A stretch of DNA of 64,000 bases from Hyphodiscus hymeniophilus (taxonomy: Eukaryota > Ascomycota > Leotiomycetes > Helotiales > Hyphodiscaceae), in assembly GCA_016508695.1 (NCBI GenBank), contig VNKQ01000022.1:62001-126000 (forward strand). The letters run 5' to 3'. The position numbers and the translations under genes were made by a program. Below are positions 22,107-33,350 of the stretch, in pieces; position 1 is the first letter of the stretch, and every line of letters starts with the position of its first letter. The notes beneath the pieces were generated by a model, which made no database searches, was not told the DNA's origin, and saw only the letters and a program-made list of their open reading frames with translations.

Positions 22107-23048
22107 TCAAGGCGATAGCATTAAGACATATTCTCTTGTGCTCTGCCCAAATTGAATCAAATCCTTGTCCCTCAACTCCAGATACCGACTGCCTTGTATA
22201 GGGTCCTTGTTGAGTAGGGTACCATTGGCAGAGTCGAGATCGATGATATACGGCTTCACCTTTCCCAACTTGTCCCCAAATTCATTCCTCTTCTCGATAT
22301 ACCGGAATTGTATGACAGCATGTTGCTTGCTAATACTCGGGTGTTCAGCCGGAAGGTCCACCACAGCCAACTCTCTGCCAATAAGCCAGCAACTTCGTAG
22401 ACCAAGCTCAATTGTTTCCACAATCTCGGCACCTTTGAACACAAAGAGTTTCCAAACATCCTTTTTTGGTGGTTTTCGTGCTTCGGCTGGTTCGTGATAC
22501 TTAAGGATGATTTCTGATCCGTCTGCTTGTGCGACCGTATTCGATGCTGCTGCCAAAAGACCAGTGGGTGCAAAGTTTGGTTTCTGTTTCTCCGGTGGCT
22601 CATCTGCCACAACTAGAGCAGAGGAAGGATCGAGATTGTTTTTGAAGGAGGCATCCTGTGATGGTAAGGGGCCTTTTGCCTTTCGACTGACGTGAGCAGA
22701 ACTTTCCCTAGACGTTTTGTAACTGCCAACTCGATCTTCAGAATGATCTCTCTTGTTTCGGTATTTCGGATCTCGATCTTCATGTCTTCGAGAGGATTCG
22801 TATCCTGGGCTTCGTGATCGCAAACGTTTTCGATATCTGTCGTCGTCTCTCTCCCTCTGGTGCCTCCCATTCTCAGGCCGCTTCTCTCTCAGTCCTGCGT
22901 GACCCCACTCCTCGTAGCCCTTGCCACTCCCTTCCTCAGCTTCACGCGCCTTCCTACGTTTTCGGCGTCGCTCTTCTCCCGAATCGAACGACTGCGATCT
23001 GCGTTGACGGGAATCGTCCTCCTTCCTGGCAGGCTTTGCGAAATCCAT
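22107..23048 (-). CDS. FHA-domain protein, Pml1/SNIP1-type (RES complex splicing factor)
   Basis: Intronless 313 aa protein. The N-terminal half (1-140) is highly charged with RS/RE/RD-rich sequence (RYRKRLRSRSPGYESSRRHE), as in splicing-associated proteins. The C-terminal half (about 195-313) is a complete FHA domain: WKLFVFKGAEIVETIEL, GRELAVVDLPAEHPSISKQH (phosphothreonine-binding Arg, Ser and His), IDLDSANGTLLN and a final FGQSTREYVLML. This arrangement and the C-terminal stop right after the domain match yeast Pml1 and human SNIP1, a subunit of the pre-mRNA retention and splicing complex, with which it would work in the nucleus on the spliceosome. Orthology is inferred from domain order and motif spacing. 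The gene starts 1.1 kb from the divergent coiled-coil gene. Confidence 0.9.
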   Translation of the reverse strand: MDFAKPARKEDDSRQRRSQSFDSGEERRRKRRKAREAEEGSGKGYEEWGHAGLREKRPENGRHQRERDDDRYRKRLRSRSPGYESSRRHEDRDPKYRNKRDHSEDRVGSYKTSRESSAHVSRKAKGPLPSQDASFKNNLDPSSALVVADEPPEKQKPNFAPTGLLAAASNTVAQADGSEIILKYHEPAEARKPPKKDVWKLFVFKGAEIVETIELGLRSCWLIGRELAVVDLPAEHPSISKQHAVIQFRYIEKRNEFGDKLGKVKPYIIDLDSANGTLLNKDPIQGSRYLELRDKDLIQFGQSTREYVLMLSP

Positions 23049-24176
23049 GACGAGTAACGGATCGTCTCACCCAGCAGGCCTGATATTGATCCGAGGAATG
23101 ATTCAATCAAAATTCTTGTTTTGCCACCTTAGTCAAAGTCTGAGTCTTCAGAGTCCACACGTTTGGTGTCTGAGGTTGATCTTGAAATCAATCGTCTGTA
23201 AGTTTTTGGATGGCCCAATCAGCCGAGAGACGCTAGCTCATGCCCGAGGTTTTGCCTCCGTAGACCTCCTCGCTTGATCTAATGTGCAACTCTCCTGTTA
23301 CCTCCACATCCTATCTTCGGCGTGTTAGAGTGTTCTCAAAGGGTCATTGAGACTTTTTCTCCAGCGACATGCTATAATATCCCTTTCATTGCTTCAACTT
23401 TTGACGTTCAGCCTTCAATCCTGCCAGAAAGGGAGTAGAGTCCTAGCGGATTCGACCCAAAGAATAACGCGAACCCATTGAGCTATCACCAAGTGTGTGT
23501 GCCGTTCATGCGATGGGGCAGAATGAAGTTCACCGCAGTCAGCAAGCCATCTGTTTGGAACCGTAAGCAGTTTGCGGCAGAAGTCTGCCATAATCTGCAG
23601 CTTGTTATTGGTGACGGCCGGTATGCGGCCCTTGTCACGGCGGCTGCAGCTACATATGGGACCAGAACCCTCATGTGAATATCTTATTCGCAAATTATAT
23701 TCGTAATAAGCGTTAAAGGGTCATTCTGATGGCCAGCTCACCGCAAGTGCTTGCAGTAGATCCTATTGTAGCTAATGAATGGACGATAGTGCAAGGCTCT
23801 GTCATGCAGCACATCTAAATTCATATTGGTTTTGAAAGGTACTAAATTAACGTGTGAGAAGGCTTTTCTGTTAGCTGCGTTCTTTATATTTACTCCATAT
23901 CTGGTGCTTCTGGAAAGTGTATTACAAACTTCACACCCATGCCTCATCACCCCATCCGTTTATAATTTGTTCCGAGTTTGAGCAGCTTATGGATATTGCT
24001 CAGCCCGTTCTAAACCCTACTCACCTGTGGGCTTTAGTCTTAGAAAGCTCAGAGACATTCGTTTCGTAGTCTCACTCCGAATCATCGATCGTTGAAAGTT
24101 TCGAAAGCATTGAGAATAATCGCTCAGGCGTCAAATTTGCTTTCCTTTTGATCTGTTGAAGTTGAGATCAGCCAAA
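23049..24176. promoter_or_regulatory. Divergent intergenic region, FHA gene / coiled-coil gene
   Basis: About 1.1 kb between two divergent genes. It contains only short ORFs. A tRNA-like fragment around 23430-23490 was examined and rejected. Confidence 0.4.
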
Positions 24177-25652
24177 ATGCCTCATGTCTCTTCCCAAATC
24201 CAAGACACACGAGCTTCGCGTCTACTCCAGACCAGCAAGCAAGCTGTTCCGACGATGCAGAGTTCCGATTCATCCCAAACACTAGTGACAGCCATCCAAC
24301 CTCGGAATCATTCCCTGGATGGTGGGATGCCACTCCTGAACTTGCAGATCATTACTCCTGACAAACCTCATTTTGATTTTGGTTTCAAACGGCATATGCC
24401 GAAGAAATCCGAAGCTTTCACTCCTGTATCTGCTGTCGACTGGGTCTTTGACTCGCCTTCTGCAGAATCATACAAAGATACACCTCACTCGTCAACACGT
24501 TCGTTATTTGTCGCAGAGTTGGAGGATACCAGCTTGCAACCGCTTACAACTCAGCATGATAGTACAGCAATTTTTCCGAATACTACTGCAATTCATATGA
24601 AGTTTTCCACAATTCCGACAGATTTACCGCCAAAAGTGGCCTCACCAACTTTAAGTCCACTACCTTATCGCGAACAGCCGCAAACACCGACCAAGTCTGC
24701 ACAACCGCCACAATATCGGACGTACCTGTACCCAAAATCTCCAGCCGCAATGTCAAATACAGAGCTCCATTTTGATCGGCTGAACAATCCTGCTCCGTCT
24801 CTAAAATCTTTTCGGTCTCATGCCTACCGTCGCTCACATTCTGGAATCCCAACCGTCAACTCAAAAAACAACGAGCAGTCGCTCCCTCTCCTTTCCCAAA
24901 CCTCTTCACCTGAGCTCCCTCCGAGCAAAGAACCTCATCTCAGCTCACTCGCCAACATCAAATCACGTGCTGCGACAGTCATCGAGACCATGACCGCCAT
25001 CGAAGAGGAAAATCGCCAACTCCTAGAAAGAGCAGTAGCAGCCGAAAAACAGACGAAGGCGCTCCAGGAATCAAATATATCTCTCAAAAGTCGAGTCGCC
25101 TACTACGATCAATATCATCGTCCAAAGACCGCGCCAACCCGAGGTCGTCGCGCTGCATGGGAAAGCATGCCCGTTTCCACGTTTAATACAACTCTAACTC
25201 GCCATCGCCCACCGCGTCTCAATTTGACGCCAGCAATGAACTCCATCTCACAGAATTATGACTTCGCAGCTCGTGGAAGTCCTGTACGCCGAATCCACGG
25301 AGCGCAAGCCCAGATTTTGAAATCGCCCGACGCCTCTGATATCTCTAAACCACGTCCTGGCTCCGTATCAACGCAGCGAGTCACTTATAATGGACACCCA
25401 ACCTCGATTACTTCGCCCACGTTAGCTTTTTCTTTGGCCGAGGCCAGGAGGAGAGACAAACCTTTGCCATATATTATGCCACTTTCACCAAGCGCTGTGC
25501 CAGGATTTGTAGAGATAGGGAGTAAGGTTGAGGCTTGCATAGAAGAAAGGATAGTTGTCAGGAGGAAAAAGACTCTGAGGGATTTATTCAAATGGGGAAA
25601 GACGCATACCCGTATCAAGGTACCAGCCGGTCCAGCTTACGAAGTCCGTTAG
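24177..25652 (+). CDS. Hypothetical Ser/Pro-rich protein with a short coiled coil
   Basis: Intronless, 491 aa from MPHVSS (an in-frame Met seven codons upstream at 24156 is possible). Most of it is low-complexity, rich in Ser, Thr and Pro. A helical coiled-coil segment of about 50 residues lies past the middle (TVIETMTAIEEENRQLLERA and on to LKSRVAYYDQY, about residues 275-325). The C-terminus is basic with RIVVRRKKTLRDLFKWGK. No catalytic domain, signal peptide or membrane segment is seen. I do not recognise the family; proteins of this look in filamentous fungi are often annotated only as hypothetical. The uninterrupted 1.5 kb frame and amino-acid composition support it as a gene. Confidence 0.75.
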   Translation: MPHVSSQIQDTRASRLLQTSKQAVPTMQSSDSSQTLVTAIQPRNHSLDGGMPLLNLQIITPDKPHFDFGFKRHMPKKSEAFTPVSAVDWVFDSPSAESYKDTPHSSTRSLFVAELEDTSLQPLTTQHDSTAIFPNTTAIHMKFSTIPTDLPPKVASPTLSPLPYREQPQTPTKSAQPPQYRTYLYPKSPAAMSNTELHFDRLNNPAPSLKSFRSHAYRRSHSGIPTVNSKNNEQSLPLLSQTSSPELPPSKEPHLSSLANIKSRAATVIETMTAIEEENRQLLERAVAAEKQTKALQESNISLKSRVAYYDQYHRPKTAPTRGRRAAWESMPVSTFNTTLTRHRPPRLNLTPAMNSISQNYDFAARGSPVRRIHGAQAQILKSPDASDISKPRPGSVSTQRVTYNGHPTSITSPTLAFSLAEARRRDKPLPYIMPLSPSAVPGFVEIGSKVEACIEERIVVRRKKTLRDLFKWGKTHTRIKVPAGPAYEVR

Positions 25653-26159
25653 TCCCCCATCAAAGACGTCCATCACTCACTATTCCGAGAACCTTACCAC
25701 TTTGAAGATTCAATTCTACTAATTTTTGCGCGAAGAGAAGTATGTGATCACTCGTCCCATAAGCGCTTTTTGTACCATATTATGCGCGTGGACGAAGGTC
25801 ATGAACAAGTTCAAAGGGGTATCGATCCCGTCACTCCGTACCCTCGCCAGAACACTGATGACTTCACTAGGTCGACTGCAGACATCCCATCTTTAGATCT
25901 CAGTACAGCGGCTTTGATGAGATACCTAAGTCACTCTTGAAGTTTTTGTCATCACCACAGTTCAACATTTCATCACTCTCTGTTTCACATAACAGGAATT
26001 TATGCAGCCTTAGGCAGAAATAAATAAATGTTTTGGCTCGCTTCACCGAGCACTGCGTACGTCACCTTGAGAAGAACTTCCATCTTTCACAGGTTCACTT
26101 GCAACAGCCTCCGTGTCATTTCCTCGCCCCCAGTGATAACAAAATCAATATATCTCAAT
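25653..26159. other. Intergenic, short open stretch only
   Basis: About 0.5 kb. A 50-codon ORF around 25783-25941 (MRVDEGHEQVQRG...) could be a leader ORF or an unrecognised upstream exon of the beta-repeat gene, but no clean splice to it was found. Confidence 0.35.
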
Positions 26160-27130
26160 ATGTTCGCGCTAAACTCCCTTCGTGCCCAGCATAACATCGT
26201 TCACGATACATGGACACTACCGGGAGATGCCGGACTAAATCTGGTCTTCTCTTACTTCGATGGCTATTCTCCTATGCTCGATGGATCGGTTCGTACCTCG
26301 GTCTACGAGTCATCTGACTCTGCAAATATCGTGGTAGAGATCAACGTGAGAGCATCGAGTCCAACCTGTAATGCTTACTCGTTCCATATTTCTACCTTTA
26401 CTCATGCTCCACAGACAAGGATCACATCCGTGTCCACCAACAAGATAGCAAAGTCTCAATCTCAACTGGAGGACTTTCTCTTCTATCATATCTCACAGCA
26501 CCACGCCTTGTAATCGACATTGTCATCTCCTTGCCACGCAAAATCGGCAATCTGGAGATCAGCACACTTACCCTTCCTGTCTTCATTCGAGACATTGAGA
26601 GGGCCGAAGACGTCGTAATTACCACCAAATCTTCGTCGATTGTCGTTGGGAGAGTAGAAGCCCGCAGTCTCACGGTGTCGTCAGAGAGCGGCTCTATCAC
26701 ATTCGAAGATTCCAGTATTCAGCATAGCGATAAGTTTGTCAAGGTTACCAACATCGGAGGGTCTACAAAACTAAGCTCCTCACTCTTCTCTCCTTCTGTA
26801 ACGGTTGGATCCACATCGGGTTCTTTGACTTTAGCAATGACGACTACAGCGGAAGATATTAAGATTAAGAATTCTTCAGGTTCGATAAACGGCAAAGTCA
26901 AATACACAGAGAATGTCACCAGTATTTCGTCATATGAGAATTCTTCAGGCTCGCTTAACATGGTGCTGGACGGATGGAGTGGTTCCATTACTGCAGAAAG
27001 TCGAAGTGGCTCGAAGAAAGTAACGGGCCAGAGATTAGAGAGATGGAATGGTGGTTGGAGAACGGGAGATGAGGCATCGACCGTTGCCGTCAAGTCGGAG
27101 AGCGGGTCCATTAATATCAAAGTACTATAG
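26160..27130 (+). CDS. Beta-strand repeat protein (DUF4097/adhesin-like)
   Basis: Two exons, 26160-26367 and 26415-27130, joined by a 47 bp intron (donor GTAATG, acceptor CACAG), give 307 aa. The second half is built of repeated short strands with the motif [ES]-S-G-S-[IL]-x at regular spacing: ESGSITFED, TSGSLTLAM, SSGSINGKV, SSGSLNMVL, WSGSITAES and ESGSINIKVL. This is the pattern of DUF4097-type right-handed beta-helix proteins, which in fungi are mostly uncharacterised. No signal peptide or transmembrane segment is found with this start; related fungal proteins often have an N-terminal membrane anchor, so a 5' exon may be missing. An in-frame upstream Met at 26028 gives a longer version. 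Confidence 0.72.
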
Positions 27131-27587
27131 AAAATATCTCTTATCCATGAGTAACAAGATTCAAGATGGTATCATTGGATAACGCGTTTTTACTGTATTT
27201 GTACTTTGATGTAAGTAATGCCAAGGATTATTATAGCATACATAGGAAGAATAGGGCCAAGGAAAAGGCTTAACCATAATTACTAGGTATTTGAAAGCTA
27301 AAAGTGGAGCTTAGTATCCAAGACGAATGAAAACTTGAGCCGTTATTCACGAAGAAAGTCTGTCAATAGTATGGAAGTCTGGATGTAGAAATCCCACCTC
27401 CAGACTTGACAAACAAGAGGTTACCTTAATATATTAGTGTGTGATTGACTTTGTTCTAGCTTCCGAGTCAATCTGACTCGCTGAGCCTTCCGCTTTGGGA
27501 GCTTTAAGTTCTCCGCCGCCCTTCACCCTGTCGCACATCTTCGACAGAAAACCGATTTCCAGCTCATGTCGAAAAGACACGTGATAT
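27131..27587. other. Intergenic between convergent genes
   Basis: About 0.45 kb between the stops of the beta-repeat and CFEM genes; expected to hold both 3' UTRs. The bases 27523-27587 are read through only if the CFEM intron is ignored. Confidence 0.45.
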
Positions 27588-27933
27588 TCAAGGGATTTGG
27601 CACATCTTCTTTGATGCTTTGAAAGTCTCTGTTATAGGTATCAGCTTTGATTCTCCATTTCCCGAGGATTATCTCTGGTCCTGGCCTATAGCCTTCTGGC
27701 TTGATCTGGGATATCATACTTATCTGGTCAGGAACACTGCAATGTAGTTGGACACACTTCTTGACGTCTTTCTTGAACTTGGCATTATTGCATAGACACT
27801 CTGTGTCGGTTGGAGTGCACCCGCTGTCGTTGATCCTGTCCAAAGAGAAACATTTCTGAGAGCATGCTGGGAATCCGGCAAATGCTGTGAGGGAAAGCAT
27901 GGCAGAGACGAGGAAGATCTTGCAGAATTGCAT
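27588..27933 (-). CDS. Small secreted CFEM-domain protein
   Basis: Extracellular eight-cysteine CFEM protein of 84 aa; CFEM domains bind haem or act at the fungal surface, and short free ones are often effector candidates. Exons 27720-27933 and 27588-27628 with a 91 bp intron (GTATGA..AACAG). Signal peptide at residues 1-19 (FLVSAMLSLTAFAG). Cysteines follow the CFEM order: FPAC, SQKC, SGC, TEC-LC, KKC, LHC, and the eighth (KKMC, five residues before the end) appears only after splicing. This is why the longer unspliced reading (to 27523) is rejected. An Asp in the C3-C4 region, the position of the haem-coordinating Asp in Csa2, is not certain: the stretch reads SGCTPTDTEC, so Asp is present. 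There is no C-terminal GPI signal. Confidence 0.88.
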
Positions 27934-29812
27934 GATGTAGGTCGAAGTCTGAGATGTGGAGATGAGGAGGTTTGATTCGATGGGTATGTTCTTGGATGGA
28001 GTTTGAGGATGAAATTCTTGAAAGTGGGAAAACGACAACTTTCCGGGAAACTACCTTTTAATGTTGTATTTTCTGGTGGATAAGACGTCACAAGCTTAAT
28101 CGTAGCCAAGTAATTCTGGATTTAGCCACTAGTGTTTTCCGTTTTCGCGTTTGGAACCGTGATGAAAAGGAAAGGAGAACCTGAAATCAAGACGGGGACT
28201 AGGTACGGTAGCAACAAATTATAGGAGACCGTGCTTGAAAGTACGAATACAATCTTGAAAATTACCTAGATTCATTGGCTTCTTAGGAGCTTCGGACAAA
28301 AATGCCGAATTAATCGCTTCGCAACTTTAAGTGTTCAGCATGTGCGTAAAGATGGCGGTGTAAAAGTTCCGGTTGCCAGCTCTATTTTCGCTCTCTTTAG
28401 CAACTCACTCGGGACATTCAAGCAAGCTCCTTCAATTCATAGAGGTTATCGGGCGAACGACACTCTAAGAAGATTATTAAGGCTTTCTGCAAATGCGCAA
28501 AGTCCAACCACATCCCTCAGCTGCTTTATTTATGTCTTTACATCTCAATCAATAGGACTGCAAGAGTTTTATATTTCTAGCTCCCCATGTCCAACCCACT
28601 AGTCTTTTCGATCGATCGCAAAGTTTATCTCGAGGTTCTCTGCCCTGCCTTTGATTTGTGATGCTCTAAAGCCATGATTGCGGGACTGTCACTATGGTAA
28701 AGGATAACAAGTGCTGGCCAGACCACTTGGTCAAACTTTTCTCGCTGACGGCAAGCACCTTCTTCTTCAATATGGTAAGAGAACGGCCCTGTATTTGTTT
28801 ACTCAGAGCTTGCCACTAGGGAGCGGACCCGGGGCTGGACAGGAGGCTTGTCTGACCGTAGGAGTTGCGACTTTCAACTTTCGGAGAGGAACTGGACTAC
28901 GTTGAGGAGGGGAACTCAAGAAACCGATTACCACGTACGGAGCTTGATACTTTCGACATGACGAACCCAGTAAGGCATTGCCTTATTCAAACCAGTCCGA
29001 TTATGCCTGGGTAGAGGTATTATACTACGGTAACACTGGTCTCCTCAACGATTGCCCTCTGTGTGACTTACCAAGTATTTGTACTTGATAGGGTGCGCAT
29101 TCTCTTGCCTGCTATTCAGCTTCAGATGCACCAGATGCTTGTAGGGCTGCTTACAAAGAATGGATCCTTGCAAAAGTTGCAGTGAGAACCAGCTGATTGG
29201 AGAGAATCAAATACACAGAACCCGCCTAAAGATCCTCGTTGGGACGTCACAGCACTGCCAGCATCCCTTTATGCGCCACATGATGTGATTGGCTTAGCAG
29301 TCGATCTTCAACTTTATTCTCCACTTGTTTTTAACCTCTGGGTCTTCGTTCCATTGGCGGGGTGATACTATAAGGGTGGTCACGTGGGCACTAAGGTCAT
29401 ACCCTGTACTTAGACCAATTCCCTCACACACTGTAGCTTCTCTCTTCCTTAGACGCACCACAAATACCAGAACAGTTCATACGATCTTCCCATCGTACGT
29501 GAGCCCACTGCTATAGATACACAGTTTCTTCCTTCTTTGGGAGGTCAAGTAAGCAGACGTCGAGAATCTTTTTAAGCAAAAGTGCAAGGTCTTTTTCTGG
29601 CGATCGTTCTTCTTACATACGGGCGCTTCTCATTCTCTCCCACTTCAATTTTGGGCAGATTACATTTCAAACTGCAAGAAACGTTCGAAGCGTCGATTGG
29701 AATTCGTGCGGGTTGGCCATTCCAGGCTACATTGTCACTTTTCTAGCCCAAACTGTAGCAGCTGTCCCAGTCCGAGGCTTCATTCAGTAATCTCTCCGAC
29801 AGGAATCAGAAA
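27934..29812. other. 1.9 kb intergenic region, no supported gene
   Basis: Promoter side of both the CFEM gene (-) and the DUF3468-type gene (+). Short ORFs (28342-28602, 28711-28905, 29325-29516) have no family features. One CACGTG at about 29381-29386. Confidence 0.45.
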
Positions 29813-31697
29813 ATGCAACAACCACTTTGGGACGAGATGTAAGTATTCTACCCAATAGATATGCTCGCCATACTGCGAGTCTCCGCAATCCATGTGTACC
29901 TTGGAAACTAATGAACCAACAGGATACTATCTCCATCCGAGACGGTGAGCAGATGTCCGAAAGAAGAGCAACTCAGTGAACCTAGTTTGGATTCTTCAAG
30001 CCCTGAGGCAAAACCTCGGATATTCACATTTGTCTCGAGCCAAGACAAATGTACCTCTCGAAGGCTAGCTCGAAGCCATGTCGCTCGGGAGGTCTGGGAG
30101 CATAAGCGGCAGGAAAATGAGGATAAACATACAAGAGACTTACGGGAGCTCTTGTATGGCGTCTAAAGGGTAATAGACAAAACGTTTCCAAGAAACCAGA
30201 TAAGAAAGCAACCAAGAAAACGGCAGGGAAGTCTGTCGCCTTGGGGCCCTTGACCATGGTCCCGGGCACGGCACGCGTCAATCCATTTCCCGATTACGAT
30301 CTCGACTACGGAACAGATACGGAGGAGCTACTCCATCATTGTATGTGATATCTATGATATAATGGATTACAATAACAAAAAAGCTGAGATCCTTCTTCCA
30401 GATTCAACGATTACCTCCTATGTTATGGATAAGGAAGCGGCGAAGACCAATTTCCATCGAGTAGGCTATCTTTACTCTAGAGTATCGCCATTGGACCCGA
30501 CGCCACAAGACGTGGTGTTAGTATTCACGATCGAGAACTATGCCCGTTGCCGGGGAGAGCCGGAACCTGCGATAGCCATCGCGCATAAAGCAAATGCAAT
30601 GCGATTGATCTCAAGACGTCTTGAAGACCCCACACGTGCGCTGTCGGACGAAAGTATTGGAGCGGTCGCATGTTTGACGAGTCATGAGGTACATTTACAT
30701 GCTAGACTCATTCACTATGCTAAGCGCTTGACTGATAATCATCGTAGGCGCTCACAGGCGATCCAGACCTTTTCCACGTTCACATGACTGGACTCGACCA
30801 AATGATAAAGATGAGGGGAGGTTTGCTTGGATTGAGGAAAAACCCGCCTTTAGCATTAGTCGTGCAAATGTACGGTTACATGAAATCATCAGTCAGATAT
30901 TATTTGCAGACTTCATTCGCTGACTCCCGCCTAGGTTGGATCTATCACGAGCATTCATCAACATTTCACGGCCAAAGTACTCTCGCTACAACGAACTTCA
31001 ACATACTATCGCACTTGGGAAGGTTGAAAACAAGTTCGGCTTCACCAAGAGTATGATGGCAGATATGCATGATACGTATCGTTTCAGTTATGAATGCATC
31101 ATGTTAGTGGTCGCAATGGAGAATCTGAACGAAACAATAAAAGAAGCAGTTGCAGACTTTACATTCTTCAATGAGTGGGAGCAGTTGGCAGAGAAGCTGT
31201 CTTCTTTTGTCTTAAACCTTCCGAGTTCCCCTGGAACATGCAAACGAGGGCCCGCGAGTAAGGCGAGAGTTCGCTGTTCTCATCTTGCCGGATTGGTCTA
31301 CATCTACCTCGCGGTCCACGAGTTGAGCTGTTCCCCATCCCAGGACGGCGTATACTTGAAAAGATTCAAGTCTGAACTACTAGACATGAAAGAGGAATGG
31401 AGACACGCAATCGAGATGCTTGTTTTAGTACTACTTCGGGGCCAGGTCACAGGGGTCACAGTGTGGGCACGACACCGAAGGGCTTGGTATGTAGCAAATG
31501 CCATTATGATCCTGGAGACGTTTAGTACGGACACATGGCTTTTGATCGAGGAGAGGATGTGGATGTTCGTCTGGACTATCCTTGGTGAGAGTACAGACGA
31601 TTCTGCTCGGATTGCAAACTGGATTTTCCTCGAAGTTTTCAATACCGTATTGGTGCGAAACAGACTTCTGAATCATGGTCAGATACAGAAATTCTGA
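29813..31697 (+). CDS. Fungal-specific transcription-factor-like protein (DUF3468/Fungal_trans_2 type, no zinc cluster)
   Basis: Six exons: 29813-29838, 29923-30160, 30205-30340, 30402-30688, 30748-30869, 30935-31697; 523 aa. The N-terminal part has FTFVSSQDKCTSRRLARSHVAREVW, a block common at the start of ascomycete proteins with a DUF3468-type domain but no Zn2Cys6 finger. Next comes LGPLTMVPGTARVNPFPDYD, then a helical regulatory domain with HMTGLDQMIKMRGGLLGL, the typical 'L.QM...RGG' motif. Likely nuclear; regulation target unknown. Most joins are strong. The weak one is 30161-30204: the upstream exon runs into TAA at about 30164 and the downstream text is in another frame, so I use a 44 bp intron with a poor GTCTAA donor; a real one-base frameshift is the alternative. 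Confidence 0.78.
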
Positions 31698-32190
31698 GAT
31701 ACGAAATATCTGAAACACTTGTAACACCTTGGTTGGAGCGATTGATCAGTATTTACCAATATCAAGGTGCTGCGACTACGAGAATTCCTCGCGAAATCTA
31801 ATGCCTCCAGTCAAGTCGTGCTCTATACTTGAATAAGACAAACAAGAGGTTTTCTCTCTTAATGCAGGTACCATTTGATTTTTGTACGTTATTATTGAGG
31901 CCCTGAGAATGGCTTTATTTGGTCGTAAGCTATAAGTTTATCGAACGTGGACATACTTATTCGAACGTATTGACAACTCGCAATGAAAATATGATGACAT
32001 AAAGTAGGGGGATTGAATATGAAAATTGTATTCTCCCCCCAATTCCAAAAGAGCCCCACCGATAGAAAACGCGAGGAGTTGGAAATACATGGTGGACAAT
32101 ACAATAGGACAACTTGGACAGCAAGAGTGATCGAATTCAGTATAACCCCAAGGTAATTCCAAAGCCAAAAGTAGTATGGATGAAATCCCA
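31698..32190. other. Intergenic between convergent genes
   Basis: About 0.5 kb between the stop of the DUF3468-type gene and the stop of the C2H2 gene. No feature seen. Confidence 0.45.
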
Positions 32191-33350
32191 CTAGTACCTC
32201 GAGCTATAGTTGTAGATCTCCGTTGTTCCAGCATCATCGGCGGTGTACTGGTCCGTGAGACAGGATGCACAAGCATCCCTGCTTCCTGCAAGATATCCGG
32301 TACCACTGCAAGCTGGACAATTTTCCGAGTTATATGCCACTGGAGCGTATGGCACATCTTCCATTCCGACACCGCTAGAAGAAGGTGCCACCGCAGAGTA
32401 GTTCCGCACCGCTTCGATACGTTCAATGCATTCTTTGTCGCAAGGGCGTTTACAGATTTTGCAGTCGTAACCCGATTCCACGATTTGAACCTTGTTCAGG
32501 CATTTTGGACATCGCCACCACTTCGATGCGATTTTACGCTCTGCTATCCAAGCTGTCTGGGGCTTGCTCATGTAACTCCTGCTCCCAGGAATATCCTCCT
32601 TGTGGTATTCTTGTAGGTGGACCTTAAAGTGATCCATGCGTGTAAACAGTCTCGTCTCACACTTTGGGTAGTCGCAGGTGCTGTTTTTGCCACCAGAAAC
32701 GGTGGCGTGGACATTTCGATAATGTCGTTCGAGGTCTACCGGTCGCTTGAAACATGTCGAGTCGCAACAAGGGTACTGGCATGGATATTCGGATTCCCTA
32801 GGATTTCTATCATGCGAGCCTTTTAGCACACCAAAAAATGAGAACTTGGGCATTGATGGAGCACATACCTCGGAGGGTCTAGAAATATCTTCTCTGGGAG
32901 TTCGGATGCGCTCCGGTAAGTTTCAGTCAATTGGAAGTATGGCTCTCCGCCTTTCGGCTCTCCGCTTTCTGAAATACTCATAGAATTTCGTGAAGCTCGT
33001 GTCGAAGATCCATCCAAGGCTCGAGGGGTTGGACAGGATTGGGTTTCCTCTATGGAAGGAGAATGCAGGGTTTGATACTTTGACAAGTGATCGTACGCAT
33101 CAAACTTTGGTGATCCAGTGTCAAACGGTGCATTACCATATGAGTTTAGATAGGTGGAGTCCTCCGAAAGCTCACTGGCCATATTGTGACCTTCACTATC
33201 GGTGGAACCAGTTATTGGGAGTGCCGCTGATTGAAAGCTAGATTGGGCCAAGTTTCGTTCCATCACATGATTGAGATTCGACCTTGTTATTTCCCCAGCT
33301 CCGTGTGACCACTTGCGAATTGTCTCCTGTGAAACATAGCTATTCGACAT
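32191..33350 (-). CDS. C2H2 zinc-finger protein with C-terminal CxxC clusters
   Basis: Two exons, 32869-33350 and 32191-32806, separated by a 62 bp intron (GTATGT, TGCTAAA branch, GATAG), give 365 aa. The N-terminal 160 residues are Ser-rich and disordered. The second exon has two finger-like units, YPCCDSTCFKRPVDLERHYRNVH and a second CDYPKC..FTRMDHFKVHLQEYH, then a WWRCPKCLNKV...YDCKICKRPCDKEC ribbon and a CPACSGTGYL...CASC pair resembling a DnaJ-type zinc module. It is probably a nuclear nucleic-acid-binding protein; target unknown. If the intron is ignored a separate ORF seems to start at MPKFSFF (32853), but splicing joins both parts without a stop. Start at MSNSYVS (33350); 33479 is a longer alternative. 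Confidence 0.82.

Noticed and set aside
23425..23495. tRNA-like fragment on the minus strand (TAGCTCAATGGG ... GGTCGAATCC)
   Set aside because: The D-arm-like and T-arm-like pieces are too close together for an anticodon arm and there is no acceptor stem.
27523..28038. Single 171-codon ORF as the CFEM gene
   Set aside because: It loses the eighth cysteine and starts upstream of the signal peptide; the spliced 84 aa model restores a complete CFEM domain.
32191..32853. Separate C2H2 gene starting at MPKFSFF (32853)
   Set aside because: The first 16 codons overlap a good 62 bp intron; splicing joins the upstream ORF in frame.
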